Numbered from the stretch's first letter, positions 46,908 through 56,094 are shown. The stretch: 64,000 nt of DNA from Alphaproteobacteria bacterium UBA4588 (GCA_905182195.1 CAJJAW010000002.1:310001-374000); one strand, 5' to 3'. Notes: generated from the letters alone by a model not told the origin. Made by a program: numbers and translations.

Positions 46908-48026
46908 ATGAACAATACACAAAAAACAGTTGTGAACAGCTGGAATGAATGGGACCCGCTGCAGCATGTGATCGTTGGACGGGCGGATGATTGTCACATT
47001 CCTGCTGAAGAGCCTGCGCTGGAAGCGAAAGTACCTGAAGATAGTGATATGCGGGGCCAATGGGGCCGCAGACCACAGGAAACTATTGATCGGGCCAACG
47101 AGCTGCTCGATAATTTTGCATCTATGTTGAAAAAGCGTGGTGTGCGGGTGGATAGGCCTACCTCTATCGATCACTCGGAAGCCGTTATCACGCCTGACTT
47201 TCAAACAGAAAGCCAATTTGGGTGTATGCCTCCGCGGGATGTATTATTGACAGTTGGCTCTGAAATTTTAGAAGCTACAATGTCATATCGTTGCCGTTGG
47301 TTTGAATACTTGAACTATCGGCCGCTACTTCAGAAATATTTCAACGAAGATCCCAAGTTTCGGCATGAAGCTGCGCCCAAACCACGTTTGACTAATGCTG
47401 ACTATCATCCTGATTATCTTTCGGACAAAATTGGAGTTGAGAAGCGTTTGAAGTGGGCGGCAGAAAAGTTTTTTGTTACAACTGAAGAAGAGCCCTTATT
47501 TGATGCCGCTGATGTGCTGCGTTTCGGCCGTGATCTAGTTGTTCAACATGGTTTTACCACAAATATGAAGGGTATTGAATGGCTGCGTCGGCATTTTCCT
47601 GACCACCGGGTGCACGCGGTGAACTTCCCTGGTGACCCATACCCGATCCATATTGATGCTACCTTTACACCCTTACGACCCGGACTAATTTTGAATAATC
47701 CACAAAGACGTTTGCCAGACGAGCAGCGTGAAATGTTTAAGAGAAATGATTGGGAAATTGTGGACTCAGCGCAGCCCGCGCACAACGCGCCACCACCTTT
47801 ATGCTATTCATCAACGTGGCTAAGTATGAATGTATTGGTTTTGGATCCGAAAACGGTTTGTGTTGAAAAGTCTGAGGTCTATCAAGCTGAGCAAATGGAC
47901 AAATTAGGCATGGAGGTTGTCGAGGTTGATCTGCGCGATGCCTATGCTTTTGGCGGTGGTCTGCATTGCTGCACTGCAGATGTTTATCGGGAAGGTATTT
48001 GTGAAGATTACTTCCCAAAGCAATAA
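46908..48026 (+). CDS. Glycine-amidinotransferase-like enzyme
   Basis: 372 residues, full length for the arginine:glycine amidinotransferase family, which includes vertebrate AGAT, StrB and CyrA. The opening WNEWDPLQHVIVGRAD is typical. Catalytic-type residues are present: Asp in LFDAADVLRFGRDL, His in YPIHIDATFTPLRPG and the Cys nucleophile in GGGLHCCTADVYREG. Arginine as amidino donor is likely from the family. The acceptor (glycine, or another amine) cannot be read. It stands alone with a strong terminator and is not in an obvious biosynthetic cluster. Confidence 0.85.
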   Translation: MNNTQKTVVNSWNEWDPLQHVIVGRADDCHIPAEEPALEAKVPEDSDMRGQWGRRPQETIDRANELLDNFASMLKKRGVRVDRPTSIDHSEAVITPDFQTESQFGCMPPRDVLLTVGSEILEATMSYRCRWFEYLNYRPLLQKYFNEDPKFRHEAAPKPRLTNADYHPDYLSDKIGVEKRLKWAAEKFFVTTEEEPLFDAADVLRFGRDLVVQHGFTTNMKGIEWLRRHFPDHRVHAVNFPGDPYPIHIDATFTPLRPGLILNNPQRRLPDEQREMFKRNDWEIVDSAQPAHNAPPPLCYSSTWLSMNVLVLDPKTVCVEKSEVYQAEQMDKLGMEVVEVDLRDAYAFGGGLHCCTADVYREGICEDYFPKQ

Positions 48027-48032
48027 ACTTTT

Positions 48033-48064
48033 CTTGGGCCAAGCTGGCCGTGGCCCAAGTTTTT
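48033..48064 (+). terminator. Rho-independent terminator of the amidinotransferase gene
   Basis: CTTGGGCCA at 48033-48041 pairs perfectly with TGGCCCAAG at 48051-48059 around a nine-base loop, followed by TTTTT. It starts 6 bp after the stop codon. Confidence 0.92.
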
Positions 48065-48504
48065 CTAAAATAAGACAGCCCTTGTCACCTTCGACGTAGC
48101 CCGCACCCAATTTTTGGTCAGTAGCTTGATCGTCACTTCCGGATATTTTATGTGGCGAAATTACATGCCACGTGTGGTAGATTATAAAGTATTATGTTTG
48201 TCCAACTTATAGATCACAAGGGCTAATGTGCTGGTTAATTTACTACCCCGAGACTCCATGTGGTTTTGAAAAATACTCCGCTCTGGGGGTAGTGCTAAAC
48301 TAGTGTTCGCAAAATAATACCAGTGTTTGAGTCTTGCTTAAAATAGACAAGGCTAAACCTAGCAGGATTCCTATCTATATATTTGTAACCAAATACAAAA
48401 CTTGTATTTTTATTATTAAAATAATGGTTTTAACGTGGGGCCTCCAATCCACGTAAGTACCTCATTTGGCTAACTATTTAATACGAAAGTGGGTTGCCTA
48501 TGGA

Positions 48505-48556
48505 TTTTTTAGGGCTGGCCCTGGTGAAAGTTTTTTTAGGGCTGGCCCTGGTGAAA
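48505..48556 (+). repeat. Tandem direct repeat, two copies, 27-bp period
   Basis: A 25-base unit TTTTTTAGGGCTGGCCCTGG followed by TGAAA occurs at 48505-48529 and again at 48532-48556, without mismatch. Each unit contains GGGC-TG-GCCC, a small inverted repeat. Placed 213 bp before the start of the polyol-binding protein gene, it could be a binding site for the AraC regulator encoded in the operon (inference). Confidence 0.85.
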
Positions 48557-48565
48557 AAGGACTGC

Positions 48566-48586
48566 CCACCATCCGCCGAATGGTGG
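48566..48586. repeat. Hairpin CCACCAT-7 nt-ATGGTGG
   Basis: Perfect 7-bp inverted repeat with a CCGCCGA loop, nine bases after the tandem repeats. No T-tract follows, so it is not a normal terminator; regulatory RNA structure or protein site are options. Confidence 0.6.
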
Positions 48587-48768
48587 TGCATCTAGGGGGA
48601 ACCACATCCCTTATTATTTGTACAAATATTGCATTAATCTAATCAAATCAGAATAAATATGCTTGAAAAGTATTACCCTTTGAAGCAAATATATTTGTTA
48701 AGAGGGTTAATTTGGTCAACATTCTGTGCACAGGTTGAACCAACAACCGTGATTTCAGGGAGGATAAC

Positions 48769-50049
48769 ATGAAATCTCTATTTAACACCGCTGCTGCTGC
48801 AGCGATTGCCGCCACAGGCGCAACCGCTGTATCCGCTCAGGACCTAACCATTGCTATCGTAAACAATGGTCACATGATCAACATGCAAAAAGTTGCAGAA
48901 GCATACACTGCGGATACTGGCGTAAACCTAAATTGGGTTTCTTTGGAAGAAGGCGTACTCCGCGAGCAGGTCACATCCGACACTGCAACTGGTGGCGGCC
49001 AGTACGACATCATCAACATCGGCATGCAAGAAGCACCAATCTGGGGCGCTGCTGGTTGGATTGAGCCTCTGAACTTTGGCGCTGACTATGATGTTGACGA
49101 CATGCTGCCTGCGATGCGCAATGGCTTGTCACACGACGGTACATTGTATGCGGCACCATTTTACGGCGAATCTTCAATGGTTATGTACCGTAAAGATTTG
49201 ACAGATGCTGCTGGCGTTGTTGTACGTGACAATGACTCATGGGCAAACGTTAAAGGCGCCGCAATGGCGATGCACGACCCAGACAATGGCGTTTACGGTG
49301 CTTGTTTGCGCGGTAAGCCAGGTTGGGGCGACAACATGGCGTTCGTCACAACTATGGTAAACTCTTTTGGTGGTGCTTGGTTTGATGCGGACATGCGTCC
49401 TGCTTTAAATTCAGCTGCATGGAATGAAGCCATCAACTTCTACGTTGATCTGCTTGGCAACTACGGCCCTCCAGGCTCTGAAGGTAACTCTTTCAACGAA
49501 ATCTTGGCTTTGTATAACGAAGGCAAATGTGGCATGTGGATTGATGCGACAATCGCCGCATCTTTCTTGACAGTTGATGGCGTTGCTTACGCTCAATCAC
49601 CAAATGCTGGTAACCCAGTTGGTGCCAACTGGTTGTGGGCATGGGCGATGGCTGTTCCAACAGGTTCACCAAACTCAGAAGCTGCACACGCATTTATCGA
49701 ATGGGCAACTTCAAAAGCATACATCCAAGCTGTAGCAGATCACCCAGATTTCGGTTGGGGATCTGTTCCAACAGGTACACGTGCCTCTACGTATGCATAT
49801 CCTGAATTCCAAGCAGTTGCTGGCTTCGCCGCAGCTGAAATGGCCGCAATCGAATCTGCAGCACCTGCAGCTACAGATCTGAAGCCATACGTTGGTGTTC
49901 AGTTCGCTGCGATCCCTGAGTTTCCAGAAGTTGGTTCAGCTGTAGCACAAGAAATGGCTGCTGCTTTATCTGGCGCAAAATCAGTAGAAGATGCATTAGC
50001 TGCTGCACAAGCTGCTGCTGTATCTATCATGAATGAAGCTGGATACTAA
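48769..50049 (+). CDS. smoE: Polyol (sorbitol/mannitol-type) ABC transporter substrate-binding protein
   Basis: 426 residues. A signal peptide with Ala-rich core ends at SAQD. The mature protein is an extracellular solute-binding protein family 1 member, with ITVAIVNNGHMINM-like first strand, LREQVTSDTATGGGQYDI and a Trp/Ala-rich C-terminus. Homology in character and gene order to SmoE of Rhodobacter sphaeroides suggests sorbitol/mannitol capture. Codon use is strongly biased, and a terminator follows, both fitting higher expression than the permeases. The symbol follows the operon analogy; the exact polyol is not proven. Confidence 0.87.
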   Translation: MKSLFNTAAAAAIAATGATAVSAQDLTIAIVNNGHMINMQKVAEAYTADTGVNLNWVSLEEGVLREQVTSDTATGGGQYDIINIGMQEAPIWGAAGWIEPLNFGADYDVDDMLPAMRNGLSHDGTLYAAPFYGESSMVMYRKDLTDAAGVVVRDNDSWANVKGAAMAMHDPDNGVYGACLRGKPGWGDNMAFVTTMVNSFGGAWFDADMRPALNSAAWNEAINFYVDLLGNYGPPGSEGNSFNEILALYNEGKCGMWIDATIAASFLTVDGVAYAQSPNAGNPVGANWLWAWAMAVPTGSPNSEAAHAFIEWATSKAYIQAVADHPDFGWGSVPTGTRASTYAYPEFQAVAGFAAAEMAAIESAAPAATDLKPYVGVQFAAIPEFPEVGSAVAQEMAAALSGAKSVEDALAAAQAAAVSIMNEAGY

Positions 50050-50065
50050 TAGCTAAATCAATTTT

Positions 50066-50099
50066 AGAAGGGCCTAGATTAATCTGGGCCCTTCTTTTT
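50066..50099 (+). terminator. Terminator/attenuator between binding protein and permease genes
   Basis: AGAAGGGCC-TAGATT and AATCTGGGCCCTTCT form a long stem followed by TTTTT. It lies 17 bp after the binding-protein stop and about 100 bp before the permease start, a position that in sugar ABC operons lowers downstream transcription. Confidence 0.88.
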
Positions 50100-50199
50100 A
50101 AGAAGATCTCAACATCGTTAATGTATTATATTTTTGAAATCTAAAATGATTTTAATATTACAAATGCAAACCTTCGCTTTCAAAGGGATTACTTGTATC

Positions 50200-51137
50200 A
50201 TGTCAAATAGAACGCTACCGCGCTTCTCCAAACACCGGCCGTGGTGCTCTTGTTGATTTGGATGTTGGTCCCACTAGGTATGACCCTGTACTTTTCCTTT
50301 ATTCGGTATGTTTTGATTAATTTGAGAAGGCCTGAGTGGGCTACTCCGAGCCTAAGCAATTGGCGCGGTTTTGGAAATTATAAATACGTTTTGGAGGCCA
50401 AGGATTTTTGGATGGCGATCCAGAACAGTGTTTTAATCGTATCCAGCATTCTCATTTTGACCGTCATCTTGGGACTTCTGATTGCGGTTCTCGTCAACCG
50501 AACATTTCCTGGGCGCGGAATTGTACGTGTTCTGCTTATTTCTCCGTTTTTTGTTATGCCAGCAGTTAATGCGGTTTTATGGATCAACATGATACTAGAT
50601 CCAGTTTTGGGCCTAAATGGCCTTGCTGTTTCTGGTCTGAATGAGCTTGTTGCTGGCCTGCGCGACTTCCCCGTGATCGGTGGGTTCTTCGCGATGTGGC
50701 CTGAACTTCATCCTATTTCATTTCGCGCGACTCAAACCTCAGCCTATGCTGTGATCATGATGGTCACCTGGCAGTGGACGCCCTTTGCGGTTTTGATCTT
50801 CATGACATCTTTGCAGTCTGAGGATGAATCTCAAAAAGAGGCTGCAATGCTGGACGGCGCGAACGCTTGGTCACAATTCATTAACTTGACCGTCCCACAT
50901 TTGGCGCGCCCCATTGCAATCGTGGTGATGATCCAGTCGATTTTTCACCTGTCGCTTTATGCGGAAATTGAGATTGTGAGCCGCGGCAATGGGAATAAAA
51001 ACCTGCCGTATCTTATCGGTGAATTTACTTCGAATAATATTGGTGCCGCAAGTGCCACTGGCATCTTTGCTGTAATCCTTGCCAACGTCGTCGCAATTTT
51101 TTTGCTGCGTATGGTAGGCAAGAGTTTGATGGATTAG
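50200..51137 (+). CDS. smoF: Polyol ABC transporter permease 1, with an N-terminal frameshift
   Basis: An ATG at 50200 begins MSNRTLPRF and stops after 17 codons, but the next frame reads LQTPAVVLLLIWMLVPLGM without a break to 51137. Relatives have this joined N-terminus, so one base is missing around 50226-50230. Used from the GTG at 50241, the protein (298 residues, six membrane helices) would lack only its short cytoplasmic leader and might still work. The EAA loop is EAAMLDGANAWSQFINLTVPHLA. It pairs with the next permease. Confidence 0.88.
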
Positions 51138-51147
51138 GAACGAGACA

Positions 51148-51984
51148 ATGGCAGCAGTCGCTCAAACATCCAAACTCGGTAAGGTCCTGTGGCCCGTCTT
51201 GGCTTGGACAATCGCACTCATCTTTTTCTTCCCCATTTTTTGGCTGGTCTTCACCAGCTTCAAAACGGACGCCGATGCGGTGAAGCCAGAATATTTGTTC
51301 TTCTTCACGCCAACGCTCGAAAACTATACTAATATGACGGAAAACTACGACTATTGGCGGTTTGCCATTAATTCGGTGATCACGTCGACGTTTGCCACTG
51401 GTTTTGCCTTAATTGTGGGCGTGCCGGCTGCCTATGCGATGGCGTTCGATCCGAGCCGCCATACCAAAGACATCCTCGTTTGGATGTTGTCTACTAAAAT
51501 GCTGCCGGCGGCTGCGGTACTATATCCTATGACATTTTTGACCAAGAATTTGCTCGGTCTGTTCGACACACATTTTCTGGTTATTATGGTGCTGTGCTTG
51601 ATCAACTTGCCCATCGTGATTTGGATGCTGTTTACCTATTTCAAGGAAATCCCCAAAGACATCATCGAGGCCGGTAAAATGGACGGCGTCAGCACTTGGG
51701 GTGAGATCAAAGATATCCTTATTCCTTTGGCCTGGGGTGGCATCGCATCAACGGCACTTCTGACCTTTATCTTTTGTTGGAACGAAGCCTACTGGACGGT
51801 TCGCTTGACCACGATAGATGCGGCGACACTGTCGAAGCTGATCGAGGGCAATCGAGCGCCTGAGGGTTTATTCTTTGGACGCTTGTCTGCGGTTTCCACT
51901 GCTGCCGTAGCACCTATTGTTGTCTTAGGCTGGTTTTGTCAAAAGCAATTGGTCCAAGGCCTAACCTTTGGAGCTGTAAAATAA
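51148..51984 (+). CDS. smoG: Polyol ABC transporter permease 2
   Basis: 278 residues, six predicted membrane helices, starting with a cytoplasmic stretch and WPVLAWTIALIFFFPIFWL. The cytoplasmic EAA loop EAGKMDGVSTWGEIKDILIPLA contacts the ATPase. The end (GAVK) overlaps the next ATG as TAATG. Family: carbohydrate ABC permease, MalG type. Confidence 0.93.
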   Translation: MAAVAQTSKLGKVLWPVLAWTIALIFFFPIFWLVFTSFKTDADAVKPEYLFFFTPTLENYTNMTENYDYWRFAINSVITSTFATGFALIVGVPAAYAMAFDPSRHTKDILVWMLSTKMLPAAAVLYPMTFLTKNLLGLFDTHFLVIMVLCLINLPIVIWMLFTYFKEIPKDIIEAGKMDGVSTWGEIKDILIPLAWGGIASTALLTFIFCWNEAYWTVRLTTIDAATLSKLIEGNRAPEGLFFGRLSAVSTAAVAPIVVLGWFCQKQLVQGLTFGAVK

Positions 51985-52754
51985 TGGCACTCAATGCAGA
52001 CCCTACTGATTTGACTGGAAAAACCTGCATCGTCACGGGCGTCAATGGTGGCATCGGTCAGTCAACTGCGGAACACTTTTTGGCGCAAGGTGCGCGGGTT
52101 TTTGCGACTGATGTGGCTGGCAGCTATACCGGAGTTCCACATGCTGATTTGATTTATGTGAGGTTTGATCTGTTGCTGGATACGGGTTTAGAGGGTGCTG
52201 TACAGTGGGTGCAGGCATGCCAACCAGACGTTTTGTTCAACAATGCTGCTCTTTTTGACATGGGCTCAGTACTGGATGCAGATTTGACCCAAATGGACCG
52301 CTTGTTTGGGGTGAATGTTCGGGCATTTTACGCGCTGCTTCAATCTGAGGCCCGTGGATTGTTATCTAAATCAAAAGGTTCAATTATCAATATGGCCAGC
52401 CAAGCCGGCCATCGTGGCGAGGCTCTGGTTGCGCATTACTGTGCCACTAAAGCGGCAGTGATAAGCTATACCCAATCAGCAGCTTTGGCGCTTGCGTCGC
52501 ATGGTATCCGGGTAAATGCAATTTCCCCGGGTGTGATCGACACGCCGATGTGGAAAACCGTTGATGGACTATTTGCCAGATTTGAAGGCAAGGAGCCGGG
52601 CCAAAAGAAAAGAGAAGTGGGCGAGGCTGTACCCTTGGGCTATATGGGCGCGCCTGAAGATGTGGCCCGCGTGGCTGTGTTCTTGGCCTCCCAGCAATCA
52701 GAATATATTACAGCGCAAACCATCTGTGTAGATGGTGGAAATGTTCTGAGGTAA
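51984..52754 (+). CDS. smoS: Short-chain polyol dehydrogenase (sorbitol dehydrogenase-like)
   Basis: About 256 residues. The NAD-binding motif is VTGVNGGIG, with FNNAALFDMG and the catalytic Ser/Tyr/Lys in MASQAGHRGEALVAHYCATKAA. The C-terminal half (HGIRVNAISPGVIDTPMW and AEDV-like PEDVARVAVFLASQQS) closely follows the known R. sphaeroides sorbitol dehydrogenase SmoS pattern. It should oxidise sorbitol to fructose. It is translationally coupled to permease 2. Confidence 0.88.
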   Translation: MALNADPTDLTGKTCIVTGVNGGIGQSTAEHFLAQGARVFATDVAGSYTGVPHADLIYVRFDLLLDTGLEGAVQWVQACQPDVLFNNAALFDMGSVLDADLTQMDRLFGVNVRAFYALLQSEARGLLSKSKGSIINMASQAGHRGEALVAHYCATKAAVISYTQSAALALASHGIRVNAISPGVIDTPMWKTVDGLFARFEGKEPGQKKREVGEAVPLGYMGAPEDVARVAVFLASQQSEYITAQTICVDGGNVLR

Positions 52755-52757
52755 CTG

Positions 52758-53651
52758 ATGTCAATAATCCGCCCAGAAATCGAATTTATCGACCGGAGCA
52801 CCCGAAGCATTCGCTATCTGGAGCATGGCTGGCCGACAGATTTATGTCGCTGGCACAGTCATGAAGAATATGAACTGCATTTTATTGTGGAAACACGTGG
52901 CAAGGCTTTTGTGGGTGACTACATTGGCGACTTTGGCCCTGGCGCTTTGTACCTGACAGGGCCAAATTTGCCGCACAATTGGATGACTGATGAAGTTTGG
53001 ACCCGCAAGGTTGATACTCGCGATATGCTGGTTCAATTTAATCAATCTAGTTTTGATGCCTTGCTGACAGCTTTTCCAGAGTTTTCCAATATGCGGCGCA
53101 TGCTGACCTTGTCCCAGTCTGGAATCGAGTTTGTTGGCTTTAACCCCTCCTTTGCCCGCGGCCATATGGAAGCGATTCGTGATGCTCGTGGGCCTGAGCG
53201 CATTGTTGCGTTTTTGCGATTTATGGTGCGGGTGAATGAGCATGCTGAAAAGAAGGCGTTGTCGGTCAGCAAGATGGTTCAAATTGATGGTAACGGCAAG
53301 CAGGCGAGAATTGGTGAGGCCATTGATTTTATCGTGAACAACTTTTCGGATGAAATCTCAATTGACCGCGCCGCGAATATTGCGGGCATGTCGCCGGCTG
53401 CATTTTCGCGCAATTTCCAATCAACAACTGGACATAAGTTTGTCGAGTTCGTCAACCGCATTCGGATAGGTCAGGCCTGTGGAATGCTCTATGCAACTGA
53501 TGCGCAGGTTTCCACAATTTGTTTCGATGTTGGGTTTCAAAACTTGGCAAATTTTAACCGCCATTTTTTAAAGATGAAAAACATGACTCCAACAGAATAT
53601 AGAAATACAGCCCAAACTGATTTAGCGCCAAGCGCGGGTACTAGCAGATGA
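52758..53651 (+). CDS. AraC family transcriptional regulator of the polyol operon
   Basis: 297 residues. An N-terminal cupin-like sensor (about 1-150), with CRWHSHEEYELHFIVETRG and GPNLPHNW, is joined to a C-terminal AraC DNA-binding domain of two helix-turn-helix motifs: SIDRAANIAGMSPAAFSRNF and VSTICFDVGFQNLANFNRHF. Cytoplasmic ligand would be a polyol or its oxidation product. Sitting inside the operon, it is probably autoregulated, and the tandem repeats at 48505 are a candidate site. Confidence 0.9.
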   Translation: MSIIRPEIEFIDRSTRSIRYLEHGWPTDLCRWHSHEEYELHFIVETRGKAFVGDYIGDFGPGALYLTGPNLPHNWMTDEVWTRKVDTRDMLVQFNQSSFDALLTAFPEFSNMRRMLTLSQSGIEFVGFNPSFARGHMEAIRDARGPERIVAFLRFMVRVNEHAEKKALSVSKMVQIDGNGKQARIGEAIDFIVNNFSDEISIDRAANIAGMSPAAFSRNFQSTTGHKFVEFVNRIRIGQACGMLYATDAQVSTICFDVGFQNLANFNRHFLKMKNMTPTEYRNTAQTDLAPSAGTSR

Positions 53652-55069
53652 GCCACCTGGTACACCCAACGTTGTTTGAAACGTCATACGACCGTGCCAT
53701 CTGCGACATTGGAATTGTGCATCTCGGGTTTGGTGCGTTTCATCGCGCACATCAGGCGCTTTATGTTGATGACTATATGGACCAAACCGATGATCTACGC
53801 TGGGGCATCGCTGCGGTTAACTTAAGGGCTGCTGACGCTTCTGCATTTTCTGGCTTGGAGGTCGAATCAAATGGCTATGTGGTCAAATCCATGTCGAGCA
53901 GTGGCAAGGTGGATTTCCGCCGCGTACGCTCACATGTGCATTTCGCAGATTGGACGCAAAGCCCTGATGCAGCACAGGCTCTGCTGGTTCGTCCCTCAGT
54001 TCATATGGTCACGATCACTGTGACTGAAAGTGGCTATTATCTAGATGAGGCTGGCGCCTTGAACATAGAAGACCCCGTGATTAAAGCCGAATTATCTGGT
54101 TGCAACCCAACAACAATTTATGGATACTTAAGCCGTGCTTTGGCCTTGCGTAAGGCTGCCAATCTGGACAAAATTTCAATTTTGTGCTGCGATAATATTC
54201 GTCAGAATGGTAAAATGTTGCAACGAAACCTTTTTGCTTACCTCGATATTCAGGGGGATTCTGAATTGGCTGACTGGGTAAGGTCTTCTGTAACTTTTCC
54301 ATGCTCAATGGTGGATCGCATCACTCCTCGTAGTACTAACGCTCTACGGCTCGATGTTGAATCGCACTTTGGGCCTAGCCCCTTTGCACCGGTTATGGCC
54401 GAGGATTTTCTTCAGTGGGTTGTTGAGGATGATTTCATAGGCGTACGACCGGATTTGTCAAAAGTGGGCGTCACATTTACCAAAAACGTAGATCCCTATG
54501 AAGAGGCGAAAATACGCATCCTGAATGGTGGTCACACTTGTCTTACATATCTTGGTGCATTGGCCGGGCATAATACCTTTGATCAAGTGATGGCTGACCC
54601 AGAACTTTTTGCGCATTTTGAAGAGTTTGAGCGCAAAGAAGTTTTGCCTGCGCTTACAGAGTCACTGCCGTTTGATAAAGACCAATACCTGGATCAAATC
54701 ATCGCCCGTTTTAAAAATGCGTCGATTGGTGATACAGTGGAACGGATCTGTTCGGACGGATTTTTGAAGTTTCCCATTTTTATTCGCCCCACCCTACAGG
54801 GTTGCTTATCGCAGGGTATTTTGCCACGCGCTGGGATACGCTCAATCGCCAGCTGGTATGTGTTTTGCAAACATATTGAAGCGGGAAAATTGCCAATCAA
54901 ATATGCTGAGCCCTATTGGAATAATGTGCGCGTGTTGTTAAGTGACGGTCAGATTGAAGCTTTTGCGGGCTCTGTCCCACTGTGGGGAGACATTCCTCGT
55001 GATTACCCTGAATTTATGCCTGCGCTGACGGTTGCAATTAAAGAAATGGATATGAAATGGCCAGTGTAA
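53648..55069 (+). CDS. mtlK: Mannitol 2-dehydrogenase
   Basis: 473 residues, typical for the long-chain mannitol dehydrogenase family. The NAD-binding region is IVHLGFGAFHRAHQALYVDD at the N-terminus, and the family signature with catalytic Lys appears in NPYEEAKIR-like VDPYEEAKIRILNGGHTCL. It oxidises D-mannitol (and often D-arabinitol or sorbitol) to ketoses. It starts with a 4-bp overlap on araC and ends with a 13-bp overlap on the ATPase gene. Confidence 0.94.
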   Translation: MSHLVHPTLFETSYDRAICDIGIVHLGFGAFHRAHQALYVDDYMDQTDDLRWGIAAVNLRAADASAFSGLEVESNGYVVKSMSSSGKVDFRRVRSHVHFADWTQSPDAAQALLVRPSVHMVTITVTESGYYLDEAGALNIEDPVIKAELSGCNPTTIYGYLSRALALRKAANLDKISILCCDNIRQNGKMLQRNLFAYLDIQGDSELADWVRSSVTFPCSMVDRITPRSTNALRLDVESHFGPSPFAPVMAEDFLQWVVEDDFIGVRPDLSKVGVTFTKNVDPYEEAKIRILNGGHTCLTYLGALAGHNTFDQVMADPELFAHFEEFERKEVLPALTESLPFDKDQYLDQIIARFKNASIGDTVERICSDGFLKFPIFIRPTLQGCLSQGILPRAGIRSIASWYVFCKHIEAGKLPIKYAEPYWNNVRVLLSDGQIEAFAGSVPLWGDIPRDYPEFMPALTVAIKEMDMKWPV

Positions 55070-56094
55070 CAATTCGCGATGTCAAAAAGTCCTATGGTGG
55101 TCAACAGGTCATGCATGGAATTGATTTGGATGTGAACGAGGGTGAGTTTGTTGTATTTGTGGGGCCTTCGGGCTGTGGCAAATCCACGCTGTTGCGCATG
55201 ATTGCAGGTCTGGAAGAGACCTCATCTGGAGAAATTTTAATTGGTGATAAAGTGGTCAACAATGTGGCGCCCGCTAAGCGCGGCGTGGCGATGGTGTTTC
55301 AATCCTATGCTTTGTATCCACATATGACAGTTTTCAATAATATGGCGTTTGGTCTCAAACAGACCAAAACTGCGCCGGACGAGATTGACCGCCGAGTGCG
55401 TGAGGCTGCTGAGGTTTTACAGATCACAGACTACCTTGATCGCAGCCCCCGCAACCTGTCGGGTGGCCAACGCCAACGGGTTGCAATTGGCCGTGCGATT
55501 GTCCGTGATCCTGAAGTATTTTTGTTTGATGAACCTCTGTCTAATCTGGATGCAGCCTTGCGTGTGCAAACCCGGCTTGAAATTGCACGCTTACATGAGC
55601 GGCTGCAATCCACCATGATCTACGTGACTCACGATCAAGTGGAAGCGATGACACTGGCGGATAAAATTGTGGTGTTGCGTGACGGCCGGATTGAGCAGGT
55701 GGGCTCGCCGATTGATCTATATGAGCGACCGGCATCCATGTTTGTTGCTGGATTTATTGGCAGCCCGAAGATGAATTTTTTCACATCGGCTGAGCTCGTG
55801 GTAAATGCTATCAAAAAGCTAGCGGCAGTTGCTGTGGTGGCAAATATTGGTATTCGGCCTGAACACTTGACCGCCAGCACAGAAAAGGGCGCATTGATTG
55901 GTGGAACGTTGGATTTGGTCGAGCAATTGGGTGAGTATGCTTTGGTGCATTTGAACACAGCTGCAGGCGTGCCCTTTATCGCTAAAATGGAAAAACCCCC
56001 TGAAGTCACTAAGGGCGCGCAAATGTGGTTCACCGCCAATCCTAGTTTGGTGCACTTTTTTGCTCAAGAATCCGGTCTTCGGATCAATACCTAA
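55057..56094 (+). CDS. smoK: Polyol ABC transporter ATP-binding protein
   Basis: 345 residues, MalK/UgpC type. Walker A GPSGCGKSTLLRMIAGLE, Q-loop MVFQSYALYPHMTV, signature NLSGGQRQRVAIGRA, Walker B FLFDEPLSNLDA and His loop VTHDQVEAMTLADK are intact. The C-terminal 100 residues form the TOBE regulatory domain (IGIRPEHLT). It completes the transporter. A GC-rich hairpin around 56101-56130 follows the stop but lacks a clear T-tract. Confidence 0.95.
   Translation: MASVTIRDVKKSYGGQQVMHGIDLDVNEGEFVVFVGPSGCGKSTLLRMIAGLEETSSGEILIGDKVVNNVAPAKRGVAMVFQSYALYPHMTVFNNMAFGLKQTKTAPDEIDRRVREAAEVLQITDYLDRSPRNLSGGQRQRVAIGRAIVRDPEVFLFDEPLSNLDAALRVQTRLEIARLHERLQSTMIYVTHDQVEAMTLADKIVVLRDGRIEQVGSPIDLYERPASMFVAGFIGSPKMNFFTSAELVVNAIKKLAAVAVVANIGIRPEHLTASTEKGALIGGTLDLVEQLGEYALVHLNTAAGVPFIAKMEKPPEVTKGAQMWFTANPSLVHFFAQESGLRINT

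Larger units (their letters stand above)
48065..48768. other. Long structured intergenic region before the polyol operon
   Basis: 704 bp with no supportable gene on either strand. It contains an inverted repeat ACGTGG/CCACGT (48433-48438 and 48449-48454), a tandem 27-bp-period repeat (48505-48556), a hairpin (48566-48586) and AT-rich stretches. It must contain the promoter of the binding-protein gene at 48769, whose ribosome binding site is GGGAGGATAAC. A small RNA or a long 5' leader is possible; nothing proves one. Confidence 0.6.

Noticed and set aside
48505-48556. Possible CRISPR array
   Set aside because: Only two directly abutting copies with a 2-base spacer and no cas genes.
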